Positions 45,201-53,628 of a stretch of 55,283 nt of DNA are shown here, piece after piece; position 1 is the stretch's first letter, and each line of letters opens with the position of its first letter. The notes beneath the pieces are model-generated. The model was not told the origin of the DNA. It saw only the letters and a list, made by a program, of their open reading frames with translations, and ran no database searches. The DNA lies in assembly GCA_019420585.1 (NCBI GenBank), contig JAHZGX010000036.1, positions 11,574 to 66,856 of the forward strand, in the 5' to 3' direction. Origin of the DNA: Prevotellaceae bacterium (GTDB taxonomy: Bacteria > Bacteroidota > Bacteroidia > Bacteroidales > Bacteroidaceae). The translations under genes were made by a program, and so were the position numbers.

Positions 45201-47342
45201 GTTGTTCGTGTAGCCCGTGGTGATGTCGTGGTCAGCGTTCTCAAACACGCGCAGGAAGGCGTAGTCTTCGTCCTCATGTCCGCACACGGAGCAGAAACCG
45301 TCCTTGAACTGGTGCGGTGGGATGACGCTTGAGTTGGTGTTGCTGTATTTGGCATCTTCGCTGTCATACGAGCCATCGCAGTTCATCTTGGCCAGCACAT
45401 ATACAGTGCCGTGTGTGGGGTTCGGGGTGGGATAGTCATCGCGCATTGCGTCGTTGTCCAGGTTCTGGAACCACACGGGTTCCTCCAGTGTGCTGTTCAT
45501 CATGTATGTGAGCGCACCGCTTTCCAGGTCTTCCATGGTGAAGGCCGTTCCCTGCGTGCCGTTCAGCGAGAAGCAGTTCGTCATGCTCAGGTTCGAGTGT
45601 CTGAAGAGGTATCTGTCATTGTTCTCTACTCCGATGCACTCACCCGTTGCCCAGCAGTTCTCAGCCACCGGGTTGTTGCTTCCCAGCCATCCGCTTATGA
45701 CTCCGCTCTCGTTTGTGCCCACCACGTTGCCGGTCACAAAGCAGTTCTCCATGCGTATCTTGGCCTGGCTGCCGGTGTTGCATCCCAGTATGCCACCTGC
45801 ATTCTTGTTGGTGGCGGTCACGTTTCCGTGCATGCCCAGGTTTTTCAGCAGGATGTCTCCGGCCTGCGTGGAGCCGCCTATCAGGCCCACGCCCATGTTG
45901 CCGCAGATGACGCAGGACTCATCCAGAGTGAGGTTCTGTATGGTGGCTCCGCCCACGATGAAGTTGAAGAAGCCCGACCAGTCGGTCTCCACCTGACTGA
46001 GGTCAAGTCCCGATATCACATGGTGCTGTCCGTCGAACGTGCCTTTATATCCATTGCTTCGCGTGCCTATGCCTGGGAACGCAGAACCGGCCAGGTCTAT
46101 GTCGGCTGTCAGCGCGGCACAGATGTCGGTCTTCCCGTTGGCCACCAGTTCGGCCATCCATTCCAGTCCTTTGGCTGTACCAATCTGGTATACGCTGTCC
46201 ACCATGGGGCAGAAGTCTTCGTTGATGTGGCCGCACACGCTGCAGTGGTAGTCCCCGTCCGTATAAGTGTGTGGCGGGATTACGGGTGCGCTCTCCGTGT
46301 TGCTGTATGAACCACCCTCCAAAGGTGTTCCGTCACAGCGCACCGTTCCGTTGAGGAATACCTGCAGACTGCTTTCGAAGGGCACGGGATAACTGTCGGT
46401 GCCCAGAGTCTGCCGCCAGATGATGGTGCTTTGGTTGCCGTTCATCAGGTAGGCAAGTTTTCCGCTGGTGATGTCCTCGGCGGTGAGTCCGTCCACGATG
46501 CCCTGCTCGCCTCCCTCGGTGCCGCTCAGGTCGTAGATGTTCTTGTAGGCTCCTGCCTGCATGCGGGTGATGTTGCTCGTGCCGTCAAAGCCTTCCACTA
46601 TGCCTATGTTGAGGAATCCGTCCACCGTGATGGCAGCGTTCCCGCCCATCCATGCGGCCAGTGCACCTGCATATGCACCTGCATAGCCTTCGGCAGTGAT
46701 GTGGCCTGCGTTCACGCAGTTCTTGATGTTCCACTTGGGCGTGTTGTTGGTGCTGCTGCCTATGATGCCTCCCGCATCCCCGCCTGCAACGGCCGTCACG
46801 GTGGCCTCGTTGATGCAGTTCTCAATGTAGATGATAGTTTCGGCGTTCTGTGCGTTGGCGGTTATGCCGCCTACATAGTTGGCACCCGTTATGCTGCATG
46901 ACTTGTCAATGATGAGATTCATCACACGCGTGTCCTGGTTGTTTCCGCGCAGGAAGCCGAAGAATCCTTGATTGTTTTCCTCTGGGCGGTTGATGATCAT
47001 GTTCATGATGCGGTGTCCCTGTCCGTCGAATGTTCCGTTGAACTTCCTGCCGGTGTTGGGGCCGATGGGGCTGTGCAGGTTCTCAATGCCTTGGAAGTCA
47101 ATATCGCAGTCCATTTTGGCATTCAGCGTAAGTTCTCCCTCGGCAATCTGCTTGGAGAACCATTCTACGTTTCCTGCGTTCTTCAGAATGAACCATCCGT
47201 CTTCTTGGACGGGTTGTTCATAGGGTGACGCGCACCCTTCGTCCGTACAGATGCCGTTCACATAAGTGTGCTGAGCCTGTGCAGACAGATTTCCTGCCGC
47301 GCACAAGGCTGTCAGCAGGAATGAGCGTAAGAGTTTCCTCAT
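42246..47342 (-). CDS. Giant secreted beta-helix and carbohydrate-binding-like protein with type IX-like tail
   Basis: 1698 residues with a signal peptide (MRKLLRSFLLTALCAAGNLSAQAQ). Two GLUG-like beta-helix blocks (about 40-290 and 390-620; GTFDGQGHRIMNM, GGATIQNLTL) each end in a cap (SGKLAYLMNGNQS, WRQTLGTD) and a Cys linker (HTYTDGDYHCSVCGH, HQFKDGFCSVCGHED). These are followed by two galactose-binding-like beta domains (about 690-900, 1055-1290), helical segments, and a SusE/F-like starch-binding-type region near 1400-1640. The C-terminus has YTLTGQRV and GLYIINGKKVMVK. Paralogous in design to the protein at 3413-8992. A surface glycan-binding role is inferred. Confidence 0.85.
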   Translation of the reverse strand: MRKLLRSFLLTALCAAGNLSAQAQHTYVNGICTDEGCASPYEQPVQEDGWFILKNAGNVEWFSKQIAEGELTLNAKMDCDIDFQGIENLHSPIGPNTGRKFNGTFDGQGHRIMNMIINRPEENNQGFFGFLRGNNQDTRVMNLIIDKSCSITGANYVGGITANAQNAETIIYIENCINEATVTAVAGGDAGGIIGSSTNNTPKWNIKNCVNAGHITAEGYAGAYAGALAAWMGGNAAITVDGFLNIGIVEGFDGTSNITRMQAGAYKNIYDLSGTEGGEQGIVDGLTAEDITSGKLAYLMNGNQSTIIWRQTLGTDSYPVPFESSLQVFLNGTVRCDGTPLEGGSYSNTESAPVIPPHTYTDGDYHCSVCGHINEDFCPMVDSVYQIGTAKGLEWMAELVANGKTDICAALTADIDLAGSAFPGIGTRSNGYKGTFDGQHHVISGLDLSQVETDWSGFFNFIVGGATIQNLTLDESCVICGNMGVGLIGGSTQAGDILLKNLGMHGNVTATNKNAGGILGCNTGSQAKIRMENCFVTGNVVGTNESGVISGWLGSNNPVAENCWATGECIGVENNDRYLFRHSNLSMTNCFSLNGTQGTAFTMEDLESGALTYMMNSTLEEPVWFQNLDNDAMRDDYPTPNPTHGTVYVLAKMNCDGSYDSEDAKYSNTNSSVIPPHQFKDGFCSVCGHEDEDYAFLRVFENADHDITTGYTNNNSNDGSGLAINNSVAEHWNQQWFDTYQQVTGLARGIYKLRVQGLQRVKEWRNGEGEPYESGELSEDFKPLYLNSQYYAEVGGRRVADRFMDIAEGRYEQSTGEIENFSESTNCYVPNSLAAAHKRFMKGAYWNKPLYFAVESEQDTVKIGVENRMYLFGNWTVWDTWRLEYVGEPTAENIELIRSQQEAALQDVSELEPQESLADAYQEAQTALNGATTLDEILEATDVLSRTPQQIRLSHLAYETYAKAIEAILTDRNNRTELYGAYADLLDTYLEDSQAEVEGLPNGTYNHIMESRTLSMEQLEAEAAFAANLLNLAITNSLTDGSDVSNLIVNAAFDADANFKDWTYEITKRGTAGSNFNSNSGFTDIYPVAGTWNTAFNLWQDIDQELPDGIYELEAPAFYRPGANGKGDLEGTDYVPASLYINDFHTPVMNIYTGQVLYADAINGVNCRYDAVNDENAPHNGEYTTSQDFDTGEGYVPEQRQAMSFAFAGGRYINHAYAIVEGGKIRLGIRNREKPWNEEGMTMWGKFRLIYRGQSEQALAAMADNLEAHINALVKTRLLHDYFYSLSHTEKAAELLKQARENADIQERMSLVKQANAEICAVETSVATYDKLIQLKEYLYSRGSDLSDTDVDLANALFDAGDTLEVHIVEGDLTDEECEALYQEILNRADLGGCIYVQGDLADAEGNDLAYGTALTNYPLTKQADGTWTGTFKAQNRANRPNSEGRAGIYFTQMNLTYKANNAQARFITPANTTFELVQGGSQDYQAVGGEFRVTLDPAQGTVTFEPVSYEWSDYAYVSGTVLDSKGERHDWKNDEAVPLKHQGNGVYEGNVTFFHTEDAWEGNACFTIFACRSTSSDIPFSQMTRSSWYEARYGSATDETVLLPGSTLTELQRGVDRKWMVPMEEDVDTVTYTVRFDMNNNTVELKAVVPDAIDEIAAGSGNGSQTRKTGIYTLTGQRVDKATHGLYIINGKKVMVK

Positions 47343-47465
47343 TGTCTTTATTGTTGGTTAATGGTTAAGATATTGCAGTAAGGTTTTGCTTTTTGCTGTA
47401 TTTCAGGAATGTGCATGTCTGCCGTACCTGATTTTCCAGCATTTTGCCCTAATTGTTGAATGTTA

Positions 47466-47473
47466 CAAAAGTA
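47466..47473 (-). promoter_or_regulatory. Bacteroidota -7 box for the 1698-residue protein gene
   Basis: Minus-strand TACTTTTG matches TAnnTTTG, 124 bp upstream of the ATG at 47342. The rest of the 47343-47605 spacer is AT-rich and shows no gene. Confidence 0.5.
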
Positions 47474-47605
47474 TCAATTTATGTGCGTTTCATGATAAAG
47501 TACTACCTATTATTAACGTAAATTAACTATAATTGTGTGCAAATATAGTATAATTGCGTTGGGAATGCTGCAAATATTGTATAAATGACGTAGAATGCTT
47601 TCAGA

Positions 47606-47653
47606 ATGCCGCCTTGCTGCACGCTTTTTGGGATAATTGCAGCAAGGCGGCAT
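47606..47653 (-). terminator. Long perfect hairpin after the CotH-type gene
   Basis: ATGCCGCCTTGCTGC (47606-47620) and its exact complement (47639-47653) form a 15-bp stem with an 18-nt loop, 35 bp beyond the stop. The following T-run is weak. Confidence 0.65.
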
Positions 47654-47687
47654 ACATGACGTACTAGGGGGTGGTCTTTTATGCTGG

Positions 47688-50426
47688 TTACGGTTTCTGG
47701 AACTTGATGCTCCTGCGGTGGCCGTATACGTTCCATGACACCACGTATATGCCAGCCGGATGTTGGGAAAGGCTGACAGGCGTAACAGAATCGCCCTTGC
47801 CGAGCAGCATGCCGTTGGTGTCATGAATTGTCAGGGTGCAGTGCCGTGGGTCAGTCCCCAAGGGTGTGTGCAGCAGCACTTCCTGCCTTGTAGGATCATA
47901 TCCCACGCGGTAATCCAGGTCGGATGCTTCTCCTGTACTGACGATGCCGTTCTGTATGTCATCGCTTGCACGTTCTATGTACCATTGGCGGTTGGGCTTG
48001 CTAGCATTGGCCTCGTCGTTGGTCCAACTGATAATGGGAGTGCCGTTTTTCTTGTTGCCGCCTGAGTTGTTCCAGGCCAGGCCTGTGGCCCTGTTTACAA
48101 TGGTGTAATATCCGGCTGTGGGAACAAACTCCCAGAGCATGTGCTCATCGGTCTCATCCATCTCACGCAGTACCAGTGTGGCCCCCATGACGTAGGAATT
48201 GCCGTTCCGAATGGCGGCATCGGCAATGGCGAGGTTCGTTCCTTGGAGCACCAGATGGTAATATTGGGCCGTGGCAGGCACAATGTTCCATAGTTGCGTG
48301 GTTGCTCGGGCATCATCTGCCGCCCATGTGCATGGTGCGCAGCTTGCACCTTCGGTGATGTCCGTGACGTTCCTGCTGTTTACATTATATATATAGTAAA
48401 GGGCATCGCTCTCCACCCCGAGCGGGTTCTCGGGAGCGGGCAGGGGAGGGGTGAGCCCTTCTGGGTTGGGCAGCGTGGCCGACAGGAAATCGGCATGCTC
48501 GCGCAGGAACTTCTTCAGGTAGTCCACTCCTTCTTGATAGGTACTGAAGAGTACCAGTTCGTCATAGACCCTGGTATCGAGCGGCCACTTTTGGAAGTTG
48601 AGTGCCTGACTTTGGTCTATCACCCGTGCCATGCTGTCAACATATGCCAGGGTATTCTCCACGATGCAGTCCCTGTACGCAGCCTTGTGCCATATCCTGC
48701 CGGCTATGTTCCTGAACCACTCGTCTGTGTACATCCTTTGCACGTACTCCTTCATCTTGCCTGATGAGTAGCCCTCGTTGAGCATCAGTTTCTCGCTCAT
48801 GTCCATGTCCAGGCGGTGGCAGTTGTTGAAGGCAATGTCATAGTCCCACATCGGTCCCCAGTAAAGCAGGTTGTCTCCCCGGTTTTTGTAGGCGTATGTA
48901 CTGTAATACCCATCAGGATTGGCCGTGTATTCGTTGGCAACGAACCAACTGGCCAGTGTCATGCTGTCAATGATGTGCCGGTAACCCTTCACTGAATCCT
49001 TGTAATCATCGGAATAGAGTCTTGTCTCAAAGTCGTTCACGAAGTTGCGGATGTATTCGCGTTGCCTATCAGCGATGACACCGTCATCGGGCGACTTGAT
49101 GGCCACGTTCTGCCCAAGTGTTGTTTGGAAATATTCCGGCTCATCCCAGACTGATCCAGAGAACTCTATGAGGTATCCGCCCGATATGTCGGCTTCTTCC
49201 CCGGGCACAGTGTCTTGTTCTGCAATCTCCACTCTCTTCTTGTGCACCTCCATCTGGTCGCTTATCTGATAATTTCCCAAATATTCACCATTGAGTACTA
49301 CGTCGGCAAACTCTGCCGAGGGCACAAAGGGTTGCCCCATCTGTCTGCCGATGAAGGAGGCCACGGCATTTCGGAGCAAGGTCTTGTCGGAATGATTGGC
49401 AAGCAGTGTCCAGTTCTTTGCATTGGCATGCCCCTTCCCCAGGAACTTCTCTTTCTGGGCGAATTTGATGCGGTAAGGTTTTTTGGCCAGCGACCATGTG
49501 CTGTTGCCGCGTCCTCTTATCCTCAGCGAGTCATAGGCGGCAATGGAGTCACTCTCCAGCCTCCACATCCTGGCATACTTGTATTCTTCCTTGCTGCCAA
49601 TGCCCGAACCGTCATAAGTATTGATGATGAGAGTGGGTATGTTGGTCTTTTGCACCATGTAGGAGGGCAGCAGTCCGGTTTTTACTCTCTGCATTTCCAT
49701 GGTGAGCGTGTCGTGTGCTTTCTTCAGGTCATCGGTCATTTCCTTGGTGATGTCTTGGTCGGCAGTCTTCCTGCCACGATTCAGTTCGTTCAGCAGAGCC
49801 GACATGACGGGGCTCAGGAGCATGTTCATGTTCTCGCCCAGAACCTCCACGCTCAGGAGTCTAATCTCGGCGAAGTGGGCAAACATCTTGCCGTCTGTGT
49901 TCTCCAAAAAGTAAAAGCGGAAGTGCTCGTACGCTTCCCCGTTGAGTGACACTGCGTTGGATGTTGCCTCACCGCCCGAGTAGGCGTTGCCCGGCATGAT
50001 GTTTCCCAGGAAGGTCCAGTTGCTTCCGTCCTTGCTCCCATGGCATCCTATCAGCGTGACATGATTGTTTTCTGTGAGCCTCCGCTTTATATATAAGGCT
50101 ATGTCACCCTCAAGCGGCTGTGCGATGTCTATCTGCAGGTAGTGCGTTTCCTGCACCTCGCCGTGCCAGTCACTGTGCCAGAAAGTGCCGGGGTCATCAT
50201 CGATGAGGTATTCCAGGTGCTTTCCTTCCAGATAGTCAGAGGCGTTGCTGCTCAGGTTTTCCATGGTGAGGGGTACATTCTCTGACCTGTAGCCTACAGC
50301 CTGACTGTAGGTTTCCCGGGCTTCGTTCCACAGTGCCCTGTATTGTTGTGCAGGTGTCTGTGCCGATGTCGCTGTGGTGCAGAATGTCGCGCACAGCAGT
50401 ATTAGTATTGCCAGAGACTGTTTCAT
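47688..50426 (-). CDS. Secreted CotH-kinase-like protein with discoidin-like and ricin-like domains and a type IX-like tail
   Basis: About 912 residues from ATG 50426 (MKQSLAILILL), preceded by AGAGGTGA; GTG at 50435 is in frame upstream. Domains: signal peptide; discoidin/F5-8C-like (about 45-190; LEYLIDDDPGTFWHSDWHG); CotH-like kinase domain (about 255-600; LRIRGRGNSTW, KPYRIKF, GPMWDYDIAFNN); ricin-type lectin-like repeats (about 655-830; LWNIVPATAQYYHLVL, LWEFVPTAGYYTIVNRATG); and a C-terminal beta domain (ITDTNG-like IHDTNGMLL, AGIYVVSW). CotH in spore formers is a protein kinase; the role here is unknown. Substrate, and whether it is active, cannot be told. Confidence 0.85.
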   Translation of the reverse strand: MKQSLAILILLCATFCTTATSAQTPAQQYRALWNEARETYSQAVGYRSENVPLTMENLSSNASDYLEGKHLEYLIDDDPGTFWHSDWHGEVQETHYLQIDIAQPLEGDIALYIKRRLTENNHVTLIGCHGSKDGSNWTFLGNIMPGNAYSGGEATSNAVSLNGEAYEHFRFYFLENTDGKMFAHFAEIRLLSVEVLGENMNMLLSPVMSALLNELNRGRKTADQDITKEMTDDLKKAHDTLTMEMQRVKTGLLPSYMVQKTNIPTLIINTYDGSGIGSKEEYKYARMWRLESDSIAAYDSLRIRGRGNSTWSLAKKPYRIKFAQKEKFLGKGHANAKNWTLLANHSDKTLLRNAVASFIGRQMGQPFVPSAEFADVVLNGEYLGNYQISDQMEVHKKRVEIAEQDTVPGEEADISGGYLIEFSGSVWDEPEYFQTTLGQNVAIKSPDDGVIADRQREYIRNFVNDFETRLYSDDYKDSVKGYRHIIDSMTLASWFVANEYTANPDGYYSTYAYKNRGDNLLYWGPMWDYDIAFNNCHRLDMDMSEKLMLNEGYSSGKMKEYVQRMYTDEWFRNIAGRIWHKAAYRDCIVENTLAYVDSMARVIDQSQALNFQKWPLDTRVYDELVLFSTYQEGVDYLKKFLREHADFLSATLPNPEGLTPPLPAPENPLGVESDALYYIYNVNSRNVTDITEGASCAPCTWAADDARATTQLWNIVPATAQYYHLVLQGTNLAIADAAIRNGNSYVMGATLVLREMDETDEHMLWEFVPTAGYYTIVNRATGLAWNNSGGNKKNGTPIISWTNDEANASKPNRQWYIERASDDIQNGIVSTGEASDLDYRVGYDPTRQEVLLHTPLGTDPRHCTLTIHDTNGMLLGKGDSVTPVSLSQHPAGIYVVSWNVYGHRRSIKFQKP

Positions 50427-50584
50427 GTCGGTCACCTCTTTTATTTTTTAGGTGGATAATATGTCTGTAATACGCAAATGTACACTTTTCTGATGTTTTT
50501 CAAGGTGTTCTCTGTCAGATATTTGCTTGCGTGGGCGAATTTTGTCTCCTTTGTGCGTATACCCATTCCTTGGTCTGCCTTCAG

Positions 50585-50929
50585 GGAGGCTGCGATATGG
50601 AAAAACGTGCGCTTATCACCGAAGGAACCATACTTGGTATTGCCACCTCTTCTCTGAGTCGTTGTGAAACGGAGATGGCAGTAGATGCCATTAAGGTCAA
50701 TGGGGGGGTGACTGTTTCATCGGGACTTCCATAGGGCAGTTTCACATAGCCGATTCTTGTCCAGTCGCTATGTCAGAACGTGCTGGCGTTTCCATTGACG
50801 AGATATTCAAAGAACTTCCTCCTTTTCCTCATCGCTTGCATTGCTTGACAATTGGGATGCATCAGTAATCAGTGGCTCGCCGGGCGAACTCACCAAAGTC
50901 GATGATGTCTGTGCCGTGACATTGAAACT
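50585..50929 (-). pseudogene. Decayed discoidin-domain gene related to the CotH-type gene
   Basis: Minus-strand translation gives GEPLITDASQLSSNASDEE, then after a frameshift FEYLVNGNASTF-stop-HSDWTRIGYVKLPYGSPDE, and after another shift IDLNGIYCHLRFTTTQRR with FFHIA near the end. This matches the discoidin-like domain of the neighbouring CotH-type protein (LSSNASD, EYLIDDDPGTFWHSDW) and other Bacteroidales F5/8C domains. The Trp of FWHSDW is TGA, there are at least two frameshifts, and part of the domain is missing, so it cannot be a working gene. Confidence 0.7.
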
Positions 50930-51119
50930 AAGTCACCACGGCAGATTAAATTGTTTTTTCCCCAAGGTGACAAAACAATTCCACGCCTTTTTGAAAAAAA
51001 ATTGTCGCTATTCTTTTCTTGACCCTCTCGACCTGCATTTTTCCCGTTCCTGCATGGTAGAAGCCTCTTGTCGGGGAAGAAAAAATGGGGGAGAGAAGTG
51101 GCATGATGGAAAATATGCG

Positions 51120-51127
51120 TACCTTTG
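51120..51127 (+). promoter_or_regulatory. Bacteroidota -7 box for the thiamine uptake operon
   Basis: TACCTTTG matches TAnnTTTG; transcription would start near 51133, just before the riboswitch. Confidence 0.6.
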
Positions 51128-51157
51128 CACCCGTTGAAGGCAGTGGCATGGAATGTC

Positions 51158-51234
51158 ACTGTGGGGTGCCTGGCTTGTTGGCCTGTGCTGAGATTATACC
51201 CAATATCTGATCCGGGTAATGCCGGCGTAGAGAC
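51158..51234 (+). promoter_or_regulatory. TPP riboswitch (THI element)
   Basis: Ordered conserved blocks of the thiamine pyrophosphate aptamer: GGGGTGCC, CTGAGAT, ACCC, CTGATC, GGGTAATGCC, GGCGTAGAGA. Changes from the usual form: ATCTGATC for ACCTGATC and GAGA for GGGA at the end. AATGT (51152-51156) and ACATT (51241-51245) could extend the closing stem over the first possible start codon. Confidence 0.92.
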
Positions 51235-51257
51235 TTATGAACATTATATATTTTAAG

Positions 51258-53627
51258 ATGATGAGAAAGTATGCTTCGGCTGCACTCCTGTGGGGTGTGG
51301 CCATGGGGGCTTTTGCTTTGTCTGAAAAGCAGAATCCCGATTCGTTGAAAGTGGAAGAGTTGAACGAGGTGGTTGTGAAGGCCGTGAAGGCTCCCGCCAA
51401 TGCCCCGTTTGCAGTGGCAAAGATTGACCGCAAGGAACTGGAGCAGTTTGCCCGTACAGGTCAGGAACTCCCTTTCCTGTTCGCCCGCACTCCGGGTGTC
51501 ATGGCATGGAGCGAGAATGGCTTGGGCACAGGAACCACCTACATGCGTATCCGCGGTGCCGGTGATAGCCGTGTGAACGTGACTCTCGACGGCGTGTCAC
51601 TCAACAGCCCCGAGGATCAGTGTGTCTTCTGGGCCAACATGAACAGTTATGCCAGCCTGCTGGGCAACGTGCAGATACAGCGCGGCGTGGGCACCAGTAC
51701 CAACGGCGATGGCGCATTCGGAGGCACTGTGGCCTTGACCACCAAGGCTCCTTCCCTCACTCCCATGCTTGACCTGACGGGGTCTTACGGGTCATACAAT
51801 ACCTACAACGTGGGTGGAAACTTCAGCACGGGGCTCCTGCTCAACCACCTCATCATTGACGGAGCCTATCACCACACGGGCACCGACGGCTTCATACATG
51901 GTACGGCAGGCAACTCCGGCAGTTATTACGGAGGCATCACCTGGCTCAACAATGACGGTACAGTGAAGGTGAGTTACAAGAACATAGGCAACTATGAGCA
52001 GACCGGACAGGCATGGAGCGGGGTCACGGCGGGCAACGGTGACTACAGCCTGAATGCCTATGATGGCATACATACCTACCGCGAGATGTACAAGGCCGGG
52101 CTGGGCAGGTACAATTCACTCTATGAGAACTTCACTCCCGACAGGGAAGGAGGATGGAGCGTGGAGCGCTACAAGATGGCCGACGGAAGCCTGTGGGATC
52201 AGACCACAGATAACTTCTGGCAGAACCACAACCTGTTGAACTTCGTATACAAGCCTTCGGAGCATTGGACCACCACGGCCACCATGCACTATACCCATGG
52301 GCATGGATACTATGATGAGTTCCGCTATGAAAATAAACTGTATAAGTACGGACTCCCCAACTTCACACACGCAGACGGATCCCTACTGAAGAAGACTGAC
52401 TTCGTGCGCCAGAAAGGAATGACACAGGACACCTACGGAATCACTTGGAATGCCAATTACCGGAGCGAGCGTTGGGACGTGACAGGCGGTGCCTCGTTCC
52501 AGAACTTCGAGGGCTACCATTATGGATACCTCACCTACGTGGCCGATGAGGAACTGCGCAGTGTGGTGCTTGCCAATGGTAAATATAAGTATTACGACTC
52601 CAATGCCGACAAGAGCGACGAGAGCATCTTCTTGAAGGGCACTTACCACATCACTCCCGCCTGGGATGCCTTTGCCGATGTGCAGTATCGCCACGTAGGA
52701 TACCTCACGCAGGGAATCAATGACAGGTTCATTGACAATGGTGACGGGACGTACTCCAACCAGCGTCTTGACGTGCATCACAAGTATGACTTCGTGAATC
52801 CCAAGGTGGGGCTCAGTTGGCATGCCAATGGCCACAATGCCTATGTATCGTATGCCTTGAGCCACCGCGAGCCTGAGCGCAACAACTTCACCGACAACGG
52901 TTCATATCCCGCACCCAAGGCCGAGAGCGTGCACGACGTGGAACTGGGCTACAACTTCGGCAACAAAGTGTGGCATGCCGGATTGAACCTGTACGCCATG
53001 CTTTACCACAACCAGTTCGTGCAGACCGGCATGCAGAGCGATATAGGCGAGAACCTGACGACCAACGTCAAGCGGAGTTATCGCTTGGGGGCAGAACTGA
53101 CAGCCGGCGTGAACGTGACCAAGTGGCTCTCCCTGGAGGCCAACGCTGCCCTGAGCCAGAACAAGATTAAGGACTTTGACGAGTACATAGAGACTTATGA
53201 CGACGACTGGAACGAGATGGATCCCACAGTGAAGCATTATGACAATTCCACCCTGGCCTTCAGTCCCGCTGCCGTGGTCAACGGCTTTGCCGATTTCCAC
53301 GTGAAGGGATTCAGTGCCACATGGCATACCGGGTTCGTGTCACGCCAGTATCTGGACAACAGTGAGTGCAAGAGCCGCTCCCTGCCCAAGTACAGCCGTA
53401 CCGACGTGCACCTGAGCTATGACCTGAAGTGCTGCGACAAGGGACTGAAGCACGTGCTCTTTGGCCTCGACTTCGGCAACATCTTCAACCGTCGCTATGC
53501 AGCAAGTGGATGGGCATACTCAAGCATCGTGGGTGATGCTTATCTCGAGGGCAACCGGTATTACCAGTTGGGTTACATCCCCATGGCTGGCTTTACGGCC
53601 ATGGGTAGCGTGAAGTTCCGCTTCTGA
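51258..53627 (+). CDS. TonB-dependent receptor, probable thiamine uptake
   Basis: About 789 residues from ATG 51258 (MMRKYASAALLWGVAMGAFA signal peptide); an in-frame ATG at 51237 lies at the riboswitch edge and gives a poorer N-terminus. Plug domain: VEELNEVVVKA, ARTPGVMAWSENG, RIRGAGDSRVNVTLDGVSLN, QIQRGVGTSTNGDGAFGG. The 22-strand-type barrel ends MAGFTAMGSVKFRF. The TPP riboswitch upstream and the PnuC-type transporter 1 bp downstream show the likely cargo is thiamine or a derivative. Confidence 0.9.
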   Translation: MMRKYASAALLWGVAMGAFALSEKQNPDSLKVEELNEVVVKAVKAPANAPFAVAKIDRKELEQFARTGQELPFLFARTPGVMAWSENGLGTGTTYMRIRGAGDSRVNVTLDGVSLNSPEDQCVFWANMNSYASLLGNVQIQRGVGTSTNGDGAFGGTVALTTKAPSLTPMLDLTGSYGSYNTYNVGGNFSTGLLLNHLIIDGAYHHTGTDGFIHGTAGNSGSYYGGITWLNNDGTVKVSYKNIGNYEQTGQAWSGVTAGNGDYSLNAYDGIHTYREMYKAGLGRYNSLYENFTPDREGGWSVERYKMADGSLWDQTTDNFWQNHNLLNFVYKPSEHWTTTATMHYTHGHGYYDEFRYENKLYKYGLPNFTHADGSLLKKTDFVRQKGMTQDTYGITWNANYRSERWDVTGGASFQNFEGYHYGYLTYVADEELRSVVLANGKYKYYDSNADKSDESIFLKGTYHITPAWDAFADVQYRHVGYLTQGINDRFIDNGDGTYSNQRLDVHHKYDFVNPKVGLSWHANGHNAYVSYALSHREPERNNFTDNGSYPAPKAESVHDVELGYNFGNKVWHAGLNLYAMLYHNQFVQTGMQSDIGENLTTNVKRSYRLGAELTAGVNVTKWLSLEANAALSQNKIKDFDEYIETYDDDWNEMDPTVKHYDNSTLAFSPAAVVNGFADFHVKGFSATWHTGFVSRQYLDNSECKSRSLPKYSRTDVHLSYDLKCCDKGLKHVLFGLDFGNIFNRRYAASGWAYSSIVGDAYLEGNRYYQLGYIPMAGFTAMGSVKFRF

Positions 53628-53628
53628 C

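Noticed and set aside
50531..50734. Small plus-strand open frame upstream of the CotH gene
   Set aside because: It overlaps the minus-strand discoidin relic, which explains the open sequence.
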